Positions 31,490-44,325 of a stretch of 64,000 nt of DNA are shown here, piece after piece. The stretch lies in contig NC_091976.1 of NCBI RefSeq assembly GCF_036711975.1, positions 1,550,001 to 1,614,000 of the forward strand, given 5' to 3'. The translations under genes were made by a program, and so were the position numbers. The notes under the pieces were generated by a model. The model did no database searches and was not told where the DNA came from. It saw only the letters and a program-made list of their open reading frames with translations. Source of the DNA: Onthophagus taurus. Lineage: Eukaryota; Arthropoda; Insecta; Coleoptera; Scarabaeidae. Every line of letters starts with the position of its first letter. The first letter of the stretch is position 1.

Positions 31490-33230
31490 TTGTTAGAATT
31501 GCTATTCCATTTGTTCATTCCTTTAATTATTTCTTTTTATGCGCAATTTTCGTGTGGAACATTTGAACGTGAGGTCATTGCTTGTACACTTTAGTGAGTA
31601 TTTGGACCGTTCTGATTGTGATGCATTTGCTATATCTGAAACATGGCTTAGCCCCAACATTAATAATTCTGTTATTTAAATTGAAAATTTGCACTTCTTT
31701 AGAGCTGATAGATTATCTAGAGGTGGTGGGGTTGGTCATTATATCCGAAACTGTTATAAATGTCAAGTTATTAATATTAAGCGACTTTAACATTAATCTT
31801 ATGGTCGATGGGCCTTTAGCAAATTCTTTCCTAGCCACATTAGAAGGTTTTAACTTGAGGTAAGTTGTTGAACAACCTACATAAATATCGGATAACTGTG
31901 AAACACTCATTGATATAATTATTATGTTTTCTGATCACTTGCTAGTTTATTGCCAATTGGAAACTTCTGTATCTAAATGTGAAACCAGACAAATTAGTTC
32001 GATATTTACGTAATATTGATATAGATGCCTTTAATAAAAATATTGATCTGATGAACTGGGAAGATGTTTTTGATTTTAACAATATCAATGATAAAGTTAG
32101 CTATTTCAATGACGTTCTGTTGTCTCTATCCCGTTTTAAAGAAAACCTTAAAGAAAGGTCCATTACCTTGGATCGCGTGGAATATCAGACATGTGATCAA
32201 ATTAAGGAACAATACTTTTAATAAGTGTAAAAAAAAATTCAACATTACGGGAGCAATCGGTCGGGAGAAGGTGACATTTTTTGAACAAAATTTGATAGTC
32301 AATAATTCTAAAAATATGTGGAATCATCTTAAAAAATTTAATATTTTAAGAACCATCCGCTGCTTCTATTCGCATTTGGCTGATCCTAATAATATTAACA
32401 CCTTGTTCAGCAATTCTGTAAAAAGTACTCTGGTTGAGTCTGATATTAATCTCCAATCGTATTATTACAATAATAGAATGCACCCAGACGCCCCAACAAT
32501 GAGTTTTCGTAAGGTATCTTCAGATCACATTCTGAAAATACTTTTGAATATAAAATCCACTAGTGTAGGATCTGATGAGATTGGTTTGGACATGGTACGC
32601 TTAGGTTGCCCGTGCATTCTTGATGTGCTTATGCACATGCTTAATTTCTGTCTTACTGAATCAGTGTTTCCAATGTCGTAGAGGCAAGGACTTATAACTC
32701 CCGTTCTTAAAACGAATCCGTTCACTACATATAAGGGTTTAAGACCCATAGCAATACTGCCGGTACTTCCAAAACTGTTGGAGAGACTCATGGTTGAGCA
32801 ATTGTAGCTTTATTTAGACACCGATTGCATTTTACCACTTAAATAATCTGGCTTCAGGAATAGTTTAGTTGTGCTAGTGCGCTGCTGGACCTGATCGACG
32901 ATATTTTTGGTGCATTGGATGTAGATAGCTCAGCATTGTTAATTTTGCTTGATTTCACCAAGGCTTTTGATATACTTAATCATAGCCTAGTGCTTAGTAT
33001 TCTAAAATTTATTGGATTGGATGATAAAGCGATTAGATTGTTCAATATTTATCTTTCGGATAGACCGCAATCTGTAAGATTAAATTCGGTACAGTCGGAT
33101 CCTGTCATTGTTCCATCGGGAGTCTATTCTTGGTTCAGTTTTATATACTATATGTACTATATATATGGGAAGGCACTTCCGGAAATGCGTCTTCAACCAA
33201 ACGCCAGCAAAACTGAGGTAACATGATTTC
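31490..33230 (+). pseudogene. Decayed LINE: endonuclease, linker and reverse transcriptase
   Basis: Plus-strand traces in changing frames: LNVRSLLVHFSEYLDRSDC and AISETWLSP (endonuclease start, about 31,570-31,650), LSDFNINLM (about 31,780), the linker (32,064-32,681, one open frame), LLDFTKAFDILNH (about 32,945), then a damaged motif B region to 33,226. Many stops and shifts. No YADD motif is preserved before the sequence changes to another LINE type. Confidence 0.75.
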
Positions 33231-33399
33231 ATCGAAACAATAAACTTGTCGTTACACTTTATAGAACGTTCTCATTTGAAAAACATACATGTAATGGAAA
33301 AAGTGAATAAACTAAAAAACTAGGAACAATGTTATATACAAAAGCTCGGTGGAACAACATGAGCCTCCTCTTCTCAACCGCTTAATAGCCTTCATATCC

Positions 33400-33990
33400 A
33401 CAAAATTGATCAAGTCAATAACACGATGAGAATGATCTCAGAGGTTATCAAATTTACTCCAGTGGAACGGGTTCCAGTAGTAAATACTTTCATGAGAGAG
33501 TGCAAGTAGATCTTGAGCAACCAAAAGCTACTAATACACAAGGAGATTGAGGATACCAACTACATCTGCCTCCGATCCAGAAATTCACCGATCAAAACAG
33601 CAGCCACTGCTACAGATGAAAAATTCATCTTGACTAATGCTTGACATAAATAGATACCAAAGGACAATAATCAGATTCGATGCATTACCCAAAAGCCTCT
33701 CGGTTTTGATTTACCACGTAAAACCTGGTAAACTCTAAACAGAACCGGGACCCAGCTTGGAAGATGCGTCTACTTTTTGCATAAATTTGGCAAGAAATTG
33801 ACGTCTTTTTGTGAATGCGGTGAAAATCAAATCGTGAAACATATTATAGAATAGAAGATTCCCCTAGTACAACCTATGATGGACTACTTGAAGATTTCCA
33901 GAGTGAATATCTTACATAAATTAATTACGGAAACAGACATTGTTGCTATTTTGTATTGTCGTGTACTTTATATTCTGATTATGAGTTCTG
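33400..33990 (+). pseudogene. C-terminal fragment of a second LINE type
   Basis: Traces of MRMISEVIKFTPVERVPVV (about 33,430) and a Cys-His motif FCECGENQIVKHII (about 33,815-33,850) match the C-terminal region after the reverse transcriptase of RTE/Jockey-like LINEs. Broken by stops. Confidence 0.6.
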
Positions 33991-34846
33991 TTTTCAAAAT
34001 TGAACTTTCGATAAGTGTAACAATCGATACGAGACCGACACGACGTCACAATCGGTCTTCCTTCCGGAATTCGCAAACAATTGGTGAATCGAATAACTTT
34101 TTGTTCTACAGATCTTGATATATAAATTATAAATATAAATTTACATAAAACAGGGATATAAATAGCGATTTAAGAGGTTAGGACAAAATTATTAAAATAT
34201 GTTATTGTTCATATTTGATACTTACCATCATAATGTCATCAAAATCACTGCTACAACCTTCCTTAATTTTCAACTTTTTTAAAAGTTTATTATAATTTTA
34301 ATGAACTAATGAAACAGAAAATTCTAAACTGACTGAATTCAGAAAAACCTCCGCGATCTATTTGCTTTCAAGGGTAGTTTACAGCAGGAAAAAAATAAAT
34401 GTTTGTTTACAAGTCTTCTTCTAACACAATGTGAAATTGGTTGCCTATATTGCTTTAAAAATTTTATGGCATATTTATTTTATTGATGTAGACATAATTA
34501 TTATTAAATATTTTTATAGAATTAAATCATAATAGCAATAAAACATATTTAACAACACAAAAACTAACACAAAAATAATTTGTTGTAATTTTGTTAAAAA
34601 TAAGATTTTTAGCTTTGTAAAACGATCTCATTCATAAGATAAGAAAAATGTAAATTAAAACCGCAAATTTTAGCGGTAGGAGGTAAAAATAAAAATAAAC
34701 TCAACTCGTCTATCCAGTAGCGTAGAGTAGTGGAGTGGCACTTTTAAGGGACGGCAAACTGTTACAATAAATAATATCTTGAGAAAATTTGAAATCAAAT
34801 TCCAATAACATTTACTCAATTAGAGTCTGCATCTGTATGCCTAGAC
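33991..34846. other. AT-rich stretch without recognised gene
   Basis: No coding frame with family resemblance. It probably includes the 5' part of the hAT remnant that follows. Confidence 0.4.
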
Positions 34847-36180
34847 ATGGACCTCGATAGCTTAGAAATAAAGACTGATGATCACAGCATTAGTAGTGTC
34901 TGCGTTCAAAACCAAAACTTGGACGATTTTGCTGAACGACAGCAAAATCGTCCAAGGTTTGGTATGTATGCATTAGTGATGGAACGGATAGTGATTTTGC
35001 GAAAAGCCGGATATTCGGCATCTCCTTCGGCCATTATGGTTATAATTTCTGGTACATTTCAGAACATTCGCCACATTATTGATCCAAGATACAAAATGAA
35101 CTTTTTTGATGCTGATCTAACTAACGAAGCAACTTTAAAAAGAGGATACTTTAATTAATAATTGGCGATATTTCCACAAAGATCCTTCAATAAATGAATT
35201 TTATAGCGAATTTTGAAAATTATCGATGAAAGTTGCAACATCGAAAATTTTATCAAAACTTCAAATATTATTTCTCAAAAACTAAAAGTTATTTTTCAAA
35301 TAGTGTTGGTTCATTGGAAAGAGGACACTTTTATTAACACTTTGGGAAATTTCCATACTTATATTCCCAAAAATGAATTTTATATGAATTTTTAAAACAT
35401 AATCGGCGAAAATTGCAAAATTCTAAAATATTGGCGATCCTTTCAAAAATTTATTTCTCAAGAACTGAAAGTGATTTTTCAAAACGGCTTGTTGCATTAA
35501 AAAGAGGATTCTTTAATTAATAATTGGTGATATTTCCACAAGGATCCTTCAAGAAATGAATTTTATAGCGAATTTTGAAAATTATCGATGAAAATTTCAA
35601 CATCGAAAATTTTATCAACACTTCAAATATTGTTTTCTCAAAAACTAAAAGTTATTTTTCAAATAGTGTTGGTTCATTGGAAAGAGGACACTTTTATTAA
35701 CATTTTGGGAAATTATGAAAATTTCCCAAAGTGTTAATAAAAGTGTCATACTTATATTCTAAGCAATGGATTTTATACGAATTTTTAAAACTTAATCGGC
35801 GAAAATTGTAAAATTTGAAAAAATTGTCGATCATTTCAAAAATTTATTTCTCAAAAACTGAAAGTGATTTTTCAAAACGTTTTTTTGCATTCAAAAGAGA
35901 ATACTTTAATTAATAATCGAAAGTGATAACAGCGTCAGTTATTAGTAATGAATGTGATGATGAATTACAACCGAAGAGAAGAAAACTAGACGAAACTGCA
36001 ACAAGAGATTTTATATATCGTATTGGGATTGTTACAATGAGGTTGCTAATGACAATCCTGATATAAATAAAGTTGTATTCAATGAAAAAAGTCCTATTGG
36101 GGTTGAACTTGATTGTTATCTGCAGTGTTCAACACCTAGAAGAGATACTAATTGCTGTGAATGGTGCAGTACTAAGTAAT
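34847..36180 (+). pseudogene. hAT transposase remnant split by satellite repeats
   Basis: The first part (34,847-35,158) ends with IRHIIDPRYKMNFFD, a hAT-family block. The second part (about 35,930-36,180) reads KRRKLDETATRDFI and, in another frame, INKVVFNEKSPIGVELDCYLQ with PRRDTNCCEWC, a block that normally precedes the hAT dimerisation domain. Between them lie about 770 bases of 363-bp satellite. The conserved C-terminal ATSVSSERLFS region is missing. Confidence 0.7.
35152..35925 (+). repeat. Two units of a 363-bp satellite inside the hAT remnant
   Basis: ACTTTAATTAATAATT recurs at about 35,150, 35,512 and 35,906. Units share GATATTTCCACAAGGATCCT and ACTGAAAGTGATTTTTCAAA. The same satellite forms the array at 51,975-54,190. 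The second unit has a local inversion giving a hairpin at 35,686-35,748. Confidence 0.85.
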
Positions 36181-36189
36181 AAGTTTTAA

Positions 36190-36290
36190 TACCCGGCCAA
36201 AGCCGGATATTTGGGAACTATCCGGTATCCGGCCGGATTTTTAAAAATGGCCGGATAGCGGATAATTGCCGGATATCCGTTCACACACCG
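36190..36290. repeat. CCGGATAT-rich cluster
   Basis: Short GCCGGATAT/ATCCGGC motifs occur repeatedly in both directions, like subterminal transposase-binding repeats of hAT elements. They follow the hAT remnant; similar motifs lie at 51,885-51,945. Confidence 0.5.
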
Positions 36291-37101
36291 AATGGATAAG
36301 AGATTTGCTGATCTGATGGATTTAATACTTGGTGGAAATTAAATCCTAAGGTTTCAAGTGCACTTCACAACCAAAATTATTGCAAATGGAAGGTGTTGGA
36401 GTTCAGACTTAGAAAAGGAAGAAACAAAGAAATGGCAAGAAATTCTTATCAGAATGTTTGATACTATAAAATTTCTTGCCAAATAAAATTTGGCTTTTTG
36501 GCCATACAGAAAACAACATCAGTACTAATAGAGGTATTAATAGTAAATTTACTGTCGATTCTATATGATTTTTGAGTTTTGGCCCTATCATATAAAAATT
36601 ATGACGACGTTAACATTCAGATAGGAAATTGCTTGTAAAATCAAGTCATTACTTGCTAATATATACCACTGCATAGAGGAGATTTTCCTCGCGATTTTAT
36701 AAAGTATAGGAGTTTTTTCTGTGCCATATAAAGAAGTGATTATCCGAAAAGTGATGTAAAGCGTGTCTAAAATGCATCAGTAAAGATGTTACTACTTTCT
36801 TCTCTAGAAAGAAAAGGTTTGAAAATCTTTTAATCGATTTTTGTTCTGCACCGATAGAAACGGCAGAAAATTTCCAATAGGATTCATTGTGTTTTAGTGT
36901 TTTTTGATCGACGTTGACAAATTTTAACCGAACAAAATCAAGGGTAAAAGTTTGTTTCTGATAGATTTGTTGCTGTCGTTGCACGAATAATTTTGGTTAC
37001 GTTGAAGCAAACGTATTTCATAGCATTGCACTATATAACAAAGAACTGAATTTTATACATATAAATAATTTAACCTGTTAATTAAAAAATACATCACCAT
37101 A
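36291..37101. other. Stretch without recognised gene
   Basis: Two minus-strand frames (36,409-36,591 and 36,697-36,984) have no family resemblance and ordinary AT-rich composition. Nothing else is supported. Confidence 0.4.
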
Positions 37102-38273
37102 ACATGTATGTCCACGGAAAAGTTGTTGAATAGGAAAAACCTTTTTATTTTGAATTTTATCGAAAAAAGTTAATGTTGATAAAAAGTTTTGCTAGTTCTT
37201 AGAGTAAGATTGGGATAGAAACATTTACATATTTATAGGCGGTGTTCAGAAAATTGAAACAACTTTAAATGGTACAAGAGTAAAGTGCATTTATTTGAGA
37301 AGATAAGGAAATAAGTTACTAGGAAAAGTTGTTCAAAAGTAAAAGGTAGTCTCTAATACCAATTTTCGAAAAAATCGGCCTACTTTTATTTATTTGTGAT
37401 CATTAAATTTATTTTAATATCAATTAACTAATTCCAAATCACCAATGCACAAGTTGTAAGTTTATTTACTCAAACACACTACCAACCTGTTGGGCACATG
37501 CCTTTAAACGAACAACTAATTCGTCAAAACTTTTTCTAACCTCATGTAAAGATATTGAAGCAACGGCATTTAGAAGTGGCATTTATTTGAAATGTGCGAT
37601 CAGCAATTTGTTTCAATCAGCCCCAAAAAATCCATTAATGTTAAATCTGGACTCCTAGGAGGCCACTGAACTGGTCCTTGTCTCCCAATCCAGCCATTGT
37701 CTAACGGTTGCCGAATAATGTGCTGGGCATCCATTTTGTTGAAAATAAAATGAACGACTGTATTCTAATGGAAGATTCTCTAATTCACCGTCGAGGAAAT
37801 TTCTTAACATAGCTAAATAGCTATTCGCATTACAAGTAGTGTCAAAGAAGTATGGCCCTATTCTAATATGGCACTACTCCAATATCGTGCATGTTGCGAA
37901 GCCACAACACCATTGGTCGAAAAAGTTGATTCATCAGAAAACATTATTTTCTTATGAAATCCTCTTTCCATACTGCCAATCCACAAACAAAAATCTAAAC
38001 GTTTTGCTTCATCGCCGATTTCCAAAACATGATTATAAACTGGCTTGTATGGATGTATCTTGTTGTGTTCTGAATTTGGGACTTTTTAACAAATTGGAGA
38101 TTTTCAGCTCTTCTTCTTAATGATAATTTCGGGTGTACCTCTAATGAATGTAATACCAACAAAGTGCTTGCATCATTTTCATCGTATCTCTTGTTTTCTC
38201 TAGGTATTCGCAACAATGACCCAGTGCTTAAAAACTTCAAAATTATTTTACGGCAAGTAGTCTCAGAAACGTA

Positions 38274-39989
38274 CAGGTGTCCCAATTTCGATGTCTGCAT
38301 AGGCTATCTCCGAAACTAAACGAGATAGAAAAAAAGTAGCTTACATGTCATGATCTCGTTTTTCGAGAAAATGCTAATGCCGAAAACTCCGAACAGCTAT
38401 CGTCTTTTGTTTTCGCCCTATCGGCAAAAACTGAAAATTTTGCGAAAACGACAATCGCGAATATCTCACTTATTATCAAAGATGGAGTATTATAAATAAA
38501 ACATTATATGGGCAACTTTTTACAAAGAATTCAGTGGCGTAGGTAGAATTTTTTTCCCATCTTTTATTTTCGAGATTTTAGACACAACTTTATTTTTTTA
38601 AATGGAAACCATAGTTGGCTATGACCTAAAATAGTTTGTTATTTTCTTCTGATAACAAATATATATAGTTTGTGGGGTATATTTCTTATAGTTATTGAAT
38701 AATTAACAATAATTCATTTTGTTCTATCTCAAACTAATGTATGTATTTAAAAGTTAATGTTGCTATGGTGATAACCATACATACTATGATGGAACATAAT
38801 GTATCAAATAATTACCAAAGTTTTTATTTAAAAATTCGATAACAACTCTTTCATTATGTGCTGCTACGATGCACCAGCATGTTAGGTGTCAAAGTATAAC
38901 AAAACTCAATAAAACTTTACAATGAATTTCGAAAATTATGAAAAATGTAACATGATGGAATGCTATATGTTATCAGATAAGAATGCGACGTTAGCCACGG
39001 AATTATATTTCACAAGGTATCCGGAAAGAAGACAACCGCACGTAAGAACCTTCAGCCGGTTAGCAGAAAATTTAATAGATTTTTGGTCCTTCCTCAAACC
39101 ACGTGCAAAAACATACCAAAATGACCTGCAAGAGGATGTAGTCAATGTGTTGGCTTCACTTGCGATAAATCCATCAACATCTTGCAGAGAAATTGAACAA
39201 GACGTCTGACCCAAAAGCCGCTGCTCCCGAATATGAAAGAAAAATATGTATAAACCATACAAAGCGGAGCTAACTCATTATTTACGTGCCGGAGATGTCA
39301 ATCTAAGATTAGAATGTTGTAGATGATATTTAGAAAAATTAAATAATCTGCTGTTTGTTCAAAATGTCATCTGGACCAATGAAGTCTCTGAGTGTTCAAA
39401 GAAGGTTGGGTTTCATGTATGGTGTGCCCTTTTAGATAATAGAACAAAAAAAAATTGATACATTATGTTCCATCATAGTCTGTATAGTTATCAGCATAGC
39501 AACATTAACTTTTAAATACATACATTAGTTTTAGATAGAACAAAATGAATTTTTGTTAATTATTCAATAACTATAAGAAATATACCCCACAAACTATATA
39601 TATTTGTTATCAGAAGAAAATAACAAATTATTTTAGGTCATAGCCAACTATGGTTTCCATTTAAAAAAATAAAGTTACGTCTAAAATCTCGAAAATAAAA
39701 GATAGGAAAAAAATTCTACCTACGCCACTGAATTCTTCGTAAAAAGTTGCCCATATAATGTTTTATTTATAATACTCCATCTTTGATAATAAATGAAATA
39801 TTCGCGATTGTCGTTTTCGCAAAATTTTCAGTTTTTGCCGATAGGGCGAAAACAAAAGACGATAGCTGTTCGGAGTTTTCGGCATTAGCATTTTCTCGAA
39901 AAACGAGATCATGACATGTAAGCTACTTTTTTCCTATCTCCTTTAGTTTCGGAGATAGCCTATGTGGACATCGAAATTGGGACACCCTG
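38274..39989. mobile_element. Tc1/mariner-type element W with about 530-bp TIRs
   Basis: Ends CAGGTGTCCCAATTTCGATG and its inverted counterpart (...GGGACACCCTG) lie next to TA at 38,272-38,273 and 39,990-39,991. Arms match for about 530 bases. The centre carries a transposase fragment. It is the coding relative of the non-coding element inside the Polinton protease gene. Confidence 0.9.
38922..39209 (+). pseudogene. Tc1/mariner-type transposase N-terminal fragment in element W
   Basis: 95 codons open. The pattern MNFENYEKCNMMECYMLSDK...ATELYFTRYPERRQPHVRTF...RLAENL is the first helix-turn-helix of a large insect Tc1/mariner-type transposase group. The frame ends after a second helix region (VNVLASLAINPSTSCREIEQ). 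A short WTNEVSECSKKVGFHVWCALLDNR trace (about 39,375-39,445) is all that remains of the catalytic part, so most of the DDE domain is deleted. This element cannot move without help. Confidence 0.8.
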
Positions 39990-40989
39990 TACACATTGAG
40001 GAATTTTTCATTAAATTCCTGAATAACTCAATGATAACATTTCTCGCCTTTCCCATAACATAGCACCAAGTGAAGTTTTTGCTGTAAAGTAAGCATTTTA
40101 AGCTGACAATACTACGGCTAATAAAGTATAAAAGCGTCAATAAAGCTTGTCACTATCAACGCCTACTAGTACAAAACAGATCACAAATAAATAAAAGCCG
40201 GCCGATTTTTTCGAAAATTGGTATTAGAGACTACCTTTTACTTTTGAACAACTTTTCCTAGTAACTTATTTCCATATCTTTTCAAATAAATGCACTTTAC
40301 TCTTGTACCATTATATACAGGTTGTCCCGTTAAGCGTACGGAGCGGCTGTATCTCAACAACGGTAAGGCTTAGAGGTTTGGGAAAAAAATCCTTATAAGC
40401 AAAGTGGGCAAGAGAAATACCTGGAAATTATTTTGAAGTCGACCGCTAGGGGGCGTAACTGCCATTGAGAAACATAAAGTTCCCGCTATCTCAGAAATTT
40501 AGACGATGAGCTATAACTTTGAAAACATCATTTAATAGCTTGGATAATACCGCATCGCTTTTGTTTTGCGATATTTCTGATATTTGTCATAATAAGGGAG
40601 GGGGAGGGCAATGCGGGGAGGTGCAATTTCATATGTTTACATTTTAATATCTCCTAGACCATTTAACCGATTTGAATATTTTCGGTGTTGTTTGAAAGAG
40701 CATTTTATGCTCTTTTTAAAGATATTTTCAGTAAGACCGTTTGCTTTAAAACAAATGAGCTAGAGGGCGTTATCTGCAGCGATTACATATTTTTGATATT
40801 TTTGAAGAAAAGTTAAATGGAACGATACTATTTACTTCACAGACCATTAGTCACCTTAAAATTTGCTAAATTTTAGTGAAAACCGCATGTCGATATAACC
40901 ACCCGTTCTCGAATTATAGAAGAAAATGTTAAAAACTCGAGTGCCATCAATCGGATCCAGTTACCTCATCGAGAAAAACAAATCACATA

Positions 40990-41600
40990 ACCATGGTAAC
41001 TGTAAACATGTCATTTACTAACGTAGAAGCGTATGATAGAGCGTATGATGATTTATTTTCAATGTTTTGAATACGATGCAACTGCATGGTAAAAATGTGT
41101 AATGCAATTACGACAAAGAAAGACATTTTTCTCTAGAAGTGTTTTTAAGATTGACTTAGCGATTACGGAAAACTGGTAACGTGTAGCCCATTCAGACATC
41201 TCTATGAATTCGTAAAGCACATTGGTGCGCAATCTGATCCCACATAATCTGGGAACTCCGAAAACAATTGTCCACAAGATTTCTCAAGAGAATAATGTCT
41301 CCACCACGTTCTTTTACATCAGGCCTTAACAGATACCGATTATGATAATAGACTGAACTATTACCATTGACTTTTAAATATGATTTGGGCAAATCCAAAC
41401 CTTTCATCATAAATGCTATGGATGCATGAAGCATCTGTCCACAAGCTGATGTAAACTTGCATAATATGCATTCTTGGTTCGAGCAAAGCCCACATTGCTT
41501 TCACCCCTTTATCTATTGAGTAGACTAAACGACCTGACTTTTCAAGAAAAACCAATAACCAGGGAAAATATGACAAAACACTAAATACCAGTAGAAACGT
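40990..41600 (+). pseudogene. Tc1/mariner-type transposase remnant of element X
   Basis: Plus-strand traces in several frames: SFTNVEAYDRAYDDLFSMF (about 41,010), a helix-turn-helix-like stretch to 41,280, SRENNVSTT (about 41,288), then LLNMIWANPNLSS and WMHEASVHKLM (about 41,375-41,450), which correspond to the catalytic region of insect Tc1/mariner-type transposases. Stops occur throughout. Confidence 0.7.
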
Positions 41601-41744
41601 GTCCAGGACCGAGACTTAAGCAGCGCTTTTTTTTCGTCGAAACTAGATTAAATAAATGCATCGAGGTTTATGGAAGGCTTTTCGCACATTAGTGAGTTAT
41701 TTTTGCCAAAAATTTAAGTAATTCTAAGTGTTTTGGTTTATTTA

Positions 41745-44325
41745 TACCGCCCCCCGTCAGGTAGCTTGGATGACTTTGAGGAAGTGCTTTCCAGAGGTCT
41801 GTCGTCTTTAAATAAAAAACAAGATAGTAACATTGTGATAGCTGGTGATTTCAATGTTCACTTTGGAACAAACGACAAGAAGTGAACTACACGACAAGAA
41901 GACTACTTTGAGAGTAGTTGACTTTCTGAGTGGCTTCAATTTGAAATCGAATTTTTTAGAACCAACTAGATTACAAAATTGTCTAGATAACCTCTTTATA
42001 AATTTTACAGATTCGACCACCTATAACATAATTGACACGTTTTTTTCTGATCACTTAGCTATAATAATGGAATTTCAAACTCCTACGGTTAATAAAGGTA
42101 AATTATATAAAACGTTTGCACCGACAACGGTTGGGGGACTCGAAACTTGTTTTGATATTATTTCAAATTATGACTTTAGTTTTGTTAATGATATGAAACC
42201 ACTTTAAATAATATCTTAAGGGATACTGCTAAGTTTGCTTTTCCAACTATAACAGTCAATATTAATAAACGCGATTCACTGACCTTATCTTGGTACAATT
42301 CGGAACTTAAACAACATAAAGAAAAGCTCAGTTTTCTTTGTGATCTATACAGATTCAATAAAAGTTCGTACACACTTGCTGAACGTAACAAATGTCGTAC
42401 CTAAATCTTATAAGTTGGCAGTTAGTCAAGCTAAAAGAAATGCTACTGACAAATTTATTTTGAATCACACTAATCAGTCTTCTGCCATTTGGAAAATAAT
42501 CAATACTAATAAAGCCTCTCAAAGAGTCAACGAAATGGATAGTAATTTAGATGCTGAACAACTTAATGATTTCTTTTTGAATATCCCTGGTAATTTAGCT
42601 AAAAATATAAGTGGTGGTGCTGATCCTCTGTCATTATTTATTGAACATGTTAATGGTGCTAATAATAAATATTTTACATTTCAACCTTTCTCTCAAGTGG
42701 AGGTCTGGGACTCCTTCGATGCCCTCAAATCTGGAAAAACTGTTGATTTCTTTGGTCTGAATTCAATAATGTTAAAAAATGTTAAAAATTGTCTGATTCC
42801 AGTATTGACTGCTTTGTTTAACCAGTGTCTATCCGCTGGCTACTTTCCTGACGAATTTGGGATTGCAAATGTCATACCGTTATTCAAAAAAGGTGATATT
42901 AATGAGGCTTCGAACTACAGACCAATTAGTATATTACCTGTACTATCAAAAATTTTTGAAAAACTATTAAAAAATCAATTAATCAAATATTTTGAAGATA
43001 ATAATATTTTTAATAAACAACAATTTGGTTTTAGAAAGGGAAAGTCCTATACAAAGCTTTATTGAGTATGTGGTCGATGGTTTCGAGACATCAAAATACA
43101 CCGAAGCAAGTTTCTTAGATCTCACAAAAGCTTTTGATTGTGTGTCTCATTCAATTTTGATTCGTAAATTGTATGCGTATAATGTCGCCCCAGAGGCATG
43201 TAAACTTTTGTCATCCTATCTTACAAATAGAAAACAATTTGTTAAATTTAACTCTTTGGTATCTAACCCTGGGATTATTGATAGTGGGGTTCCCCAGGGG
43301 TCAATCTTGGCCCTATCCTATTTTTAATATATATAAATGACTTGCCTTCATTTTTGAATCCTAAAAAATCAATTTTGTATGCAGACGACACAAGTTTGTT
43401 AACTAATTTAATGTTTATTTCGGCTAGACATTGGTTGACAAGTAATCAGCTAACGTTGAATAATGATAAAGCAGTATCAATGACCTTTTCACTAAAGCAC
43501 ACAGATAAAAGTTTGGATTTTGATGATAGTTTCAGATTTCTGGGCGTGCATGTTGACCCCGGACTTACCTGGAGTTTTCATGGCGAAGCTTTAGCTTCTC
43601 GTTTAAACTCCACAGCCTTTTTGTTAAGACGTCTTTCTGAATTTTCTTCTACGGAGGTATTGCGCACCGCTTATTTTGCGCTTTTTCAGAGTAATCTCAG
43701 TTACGGACTACTTACCTGGGGACACGCCGCGATTAATAAAAGAATATTTAGTATACAAAGAAGAGCCATTAGAAATATAGCCAAATTAAACTATATTGAA
43801 GACTGTCGCTCTTCATTTATCAATTTAAAAATTTTGACACTGCCTTCATTATATATCTTTGAATGTTTGAAATTGTCAACTAAAAAAAAATTGGGATTTT
43901 CAGAATTACAAAACTAGGAGGGGGGGGGGGGTGACATCCGACATGATGCATTGAGACTGACCAGATCTAGGAACGCCTATAATTATTATGGAATAACATT
44001 TTTTAATAGTCTGCCTGGTAGTTATAAGAATTTAACATTTAAAGTTTTTGCAACAAGGATTAAGGATGTTTTATTGCGTAAAGCATATTACTCTATTGAA
44101 GAATTGTTGAATGATTTAGAGGCCTTTGAATGTGTTTAGTATAAGAACAGATTAACTGTTTTCGCTGCCACCACTGTTCTGACACGGATTATTATGACTG
44201 TGTATTTGTTTTTATGTAAATGTAACGTCTAATATTTTATATATTATATTTTTCGCCTTTCTTGTAAATTTTATATTGACAAATGTATGCCTTCGGGTTA
44301 TTAGTATAATAAAGATTATTATTAT
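41745..44325 (+). mobile_element. CR1/Jockey-type LINE, 5'-truncated, inserted in element X
   Basis: The insert starts at about 41,745 inside a sequence that is uninterrupted in copy B of X and ends in an AATAAAGATTATTATTATT tail at about 44,325. Coding traces: IVIAGDFNVHF (endonuclease, about 41,838), linker and reverse transcriptase (42,340-43,327) with FLDLTKAFDCVSH and DSGVPQGSILAL, then YADDTSLL (about 43,360) and the C-terminal domain to 44,139. Frameshifts lie near 42,200, 43,050, 43,325 and 43,920. Confidence 0.85.
42340..44139 (+). pseudogene. LINE reverse transcriptase, frameshifted
   Basis: Four successive open frames (42,340-43,065; 42,992-43,327; 43,342-43,917; 43,951-44,139) make up the reverse transcriptase and C-terminal region. 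Motif A is LDLTKAFDCVSH, motif B SGVPQGSILAL, motif C YADDTSLL. The C-terminal DCRSSFINLKILTLPSLYIFEC block matches the fragment at 29.7-30.2 kb. A run of G at 43,917-43,932 accompanies the last frameshift. All core motifs remain but the frame is broken three times. Confidence 0.85.

Larger units (their letters stand above)
37500..40140 (-). pseudogene. Tc1/mariner-type transposase of element Z, split by element W
   Basis: On the minus strand the N-terminal helix-turn-helix start lies at 40,140-39,992 (VMGKARNVIIEL), the middle at 38,271-37,995 (ENKRYDENDASTLLVLHSLEVHPKLSLRRRAENLQ), and the catalytic region with many stops at about 37,740-37,560, including a QWPPRSPDLT-like trace (VQWPPRSPDLTLMDFF). 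The final acidic-residue region is degraded. Element W sits between the first and second parts at a TA. Not functional. Confidence 0.8.

Noticed and set aside
35686..35748. Hairpin as a possible terminator or small RNA
   Set aside because: It is explained by a local inversion of part of the satellite unit.
36697..36984. 95-codon minus-strand frame
   Set aside because: No motif, low complexity and AT-rich; likely chance.
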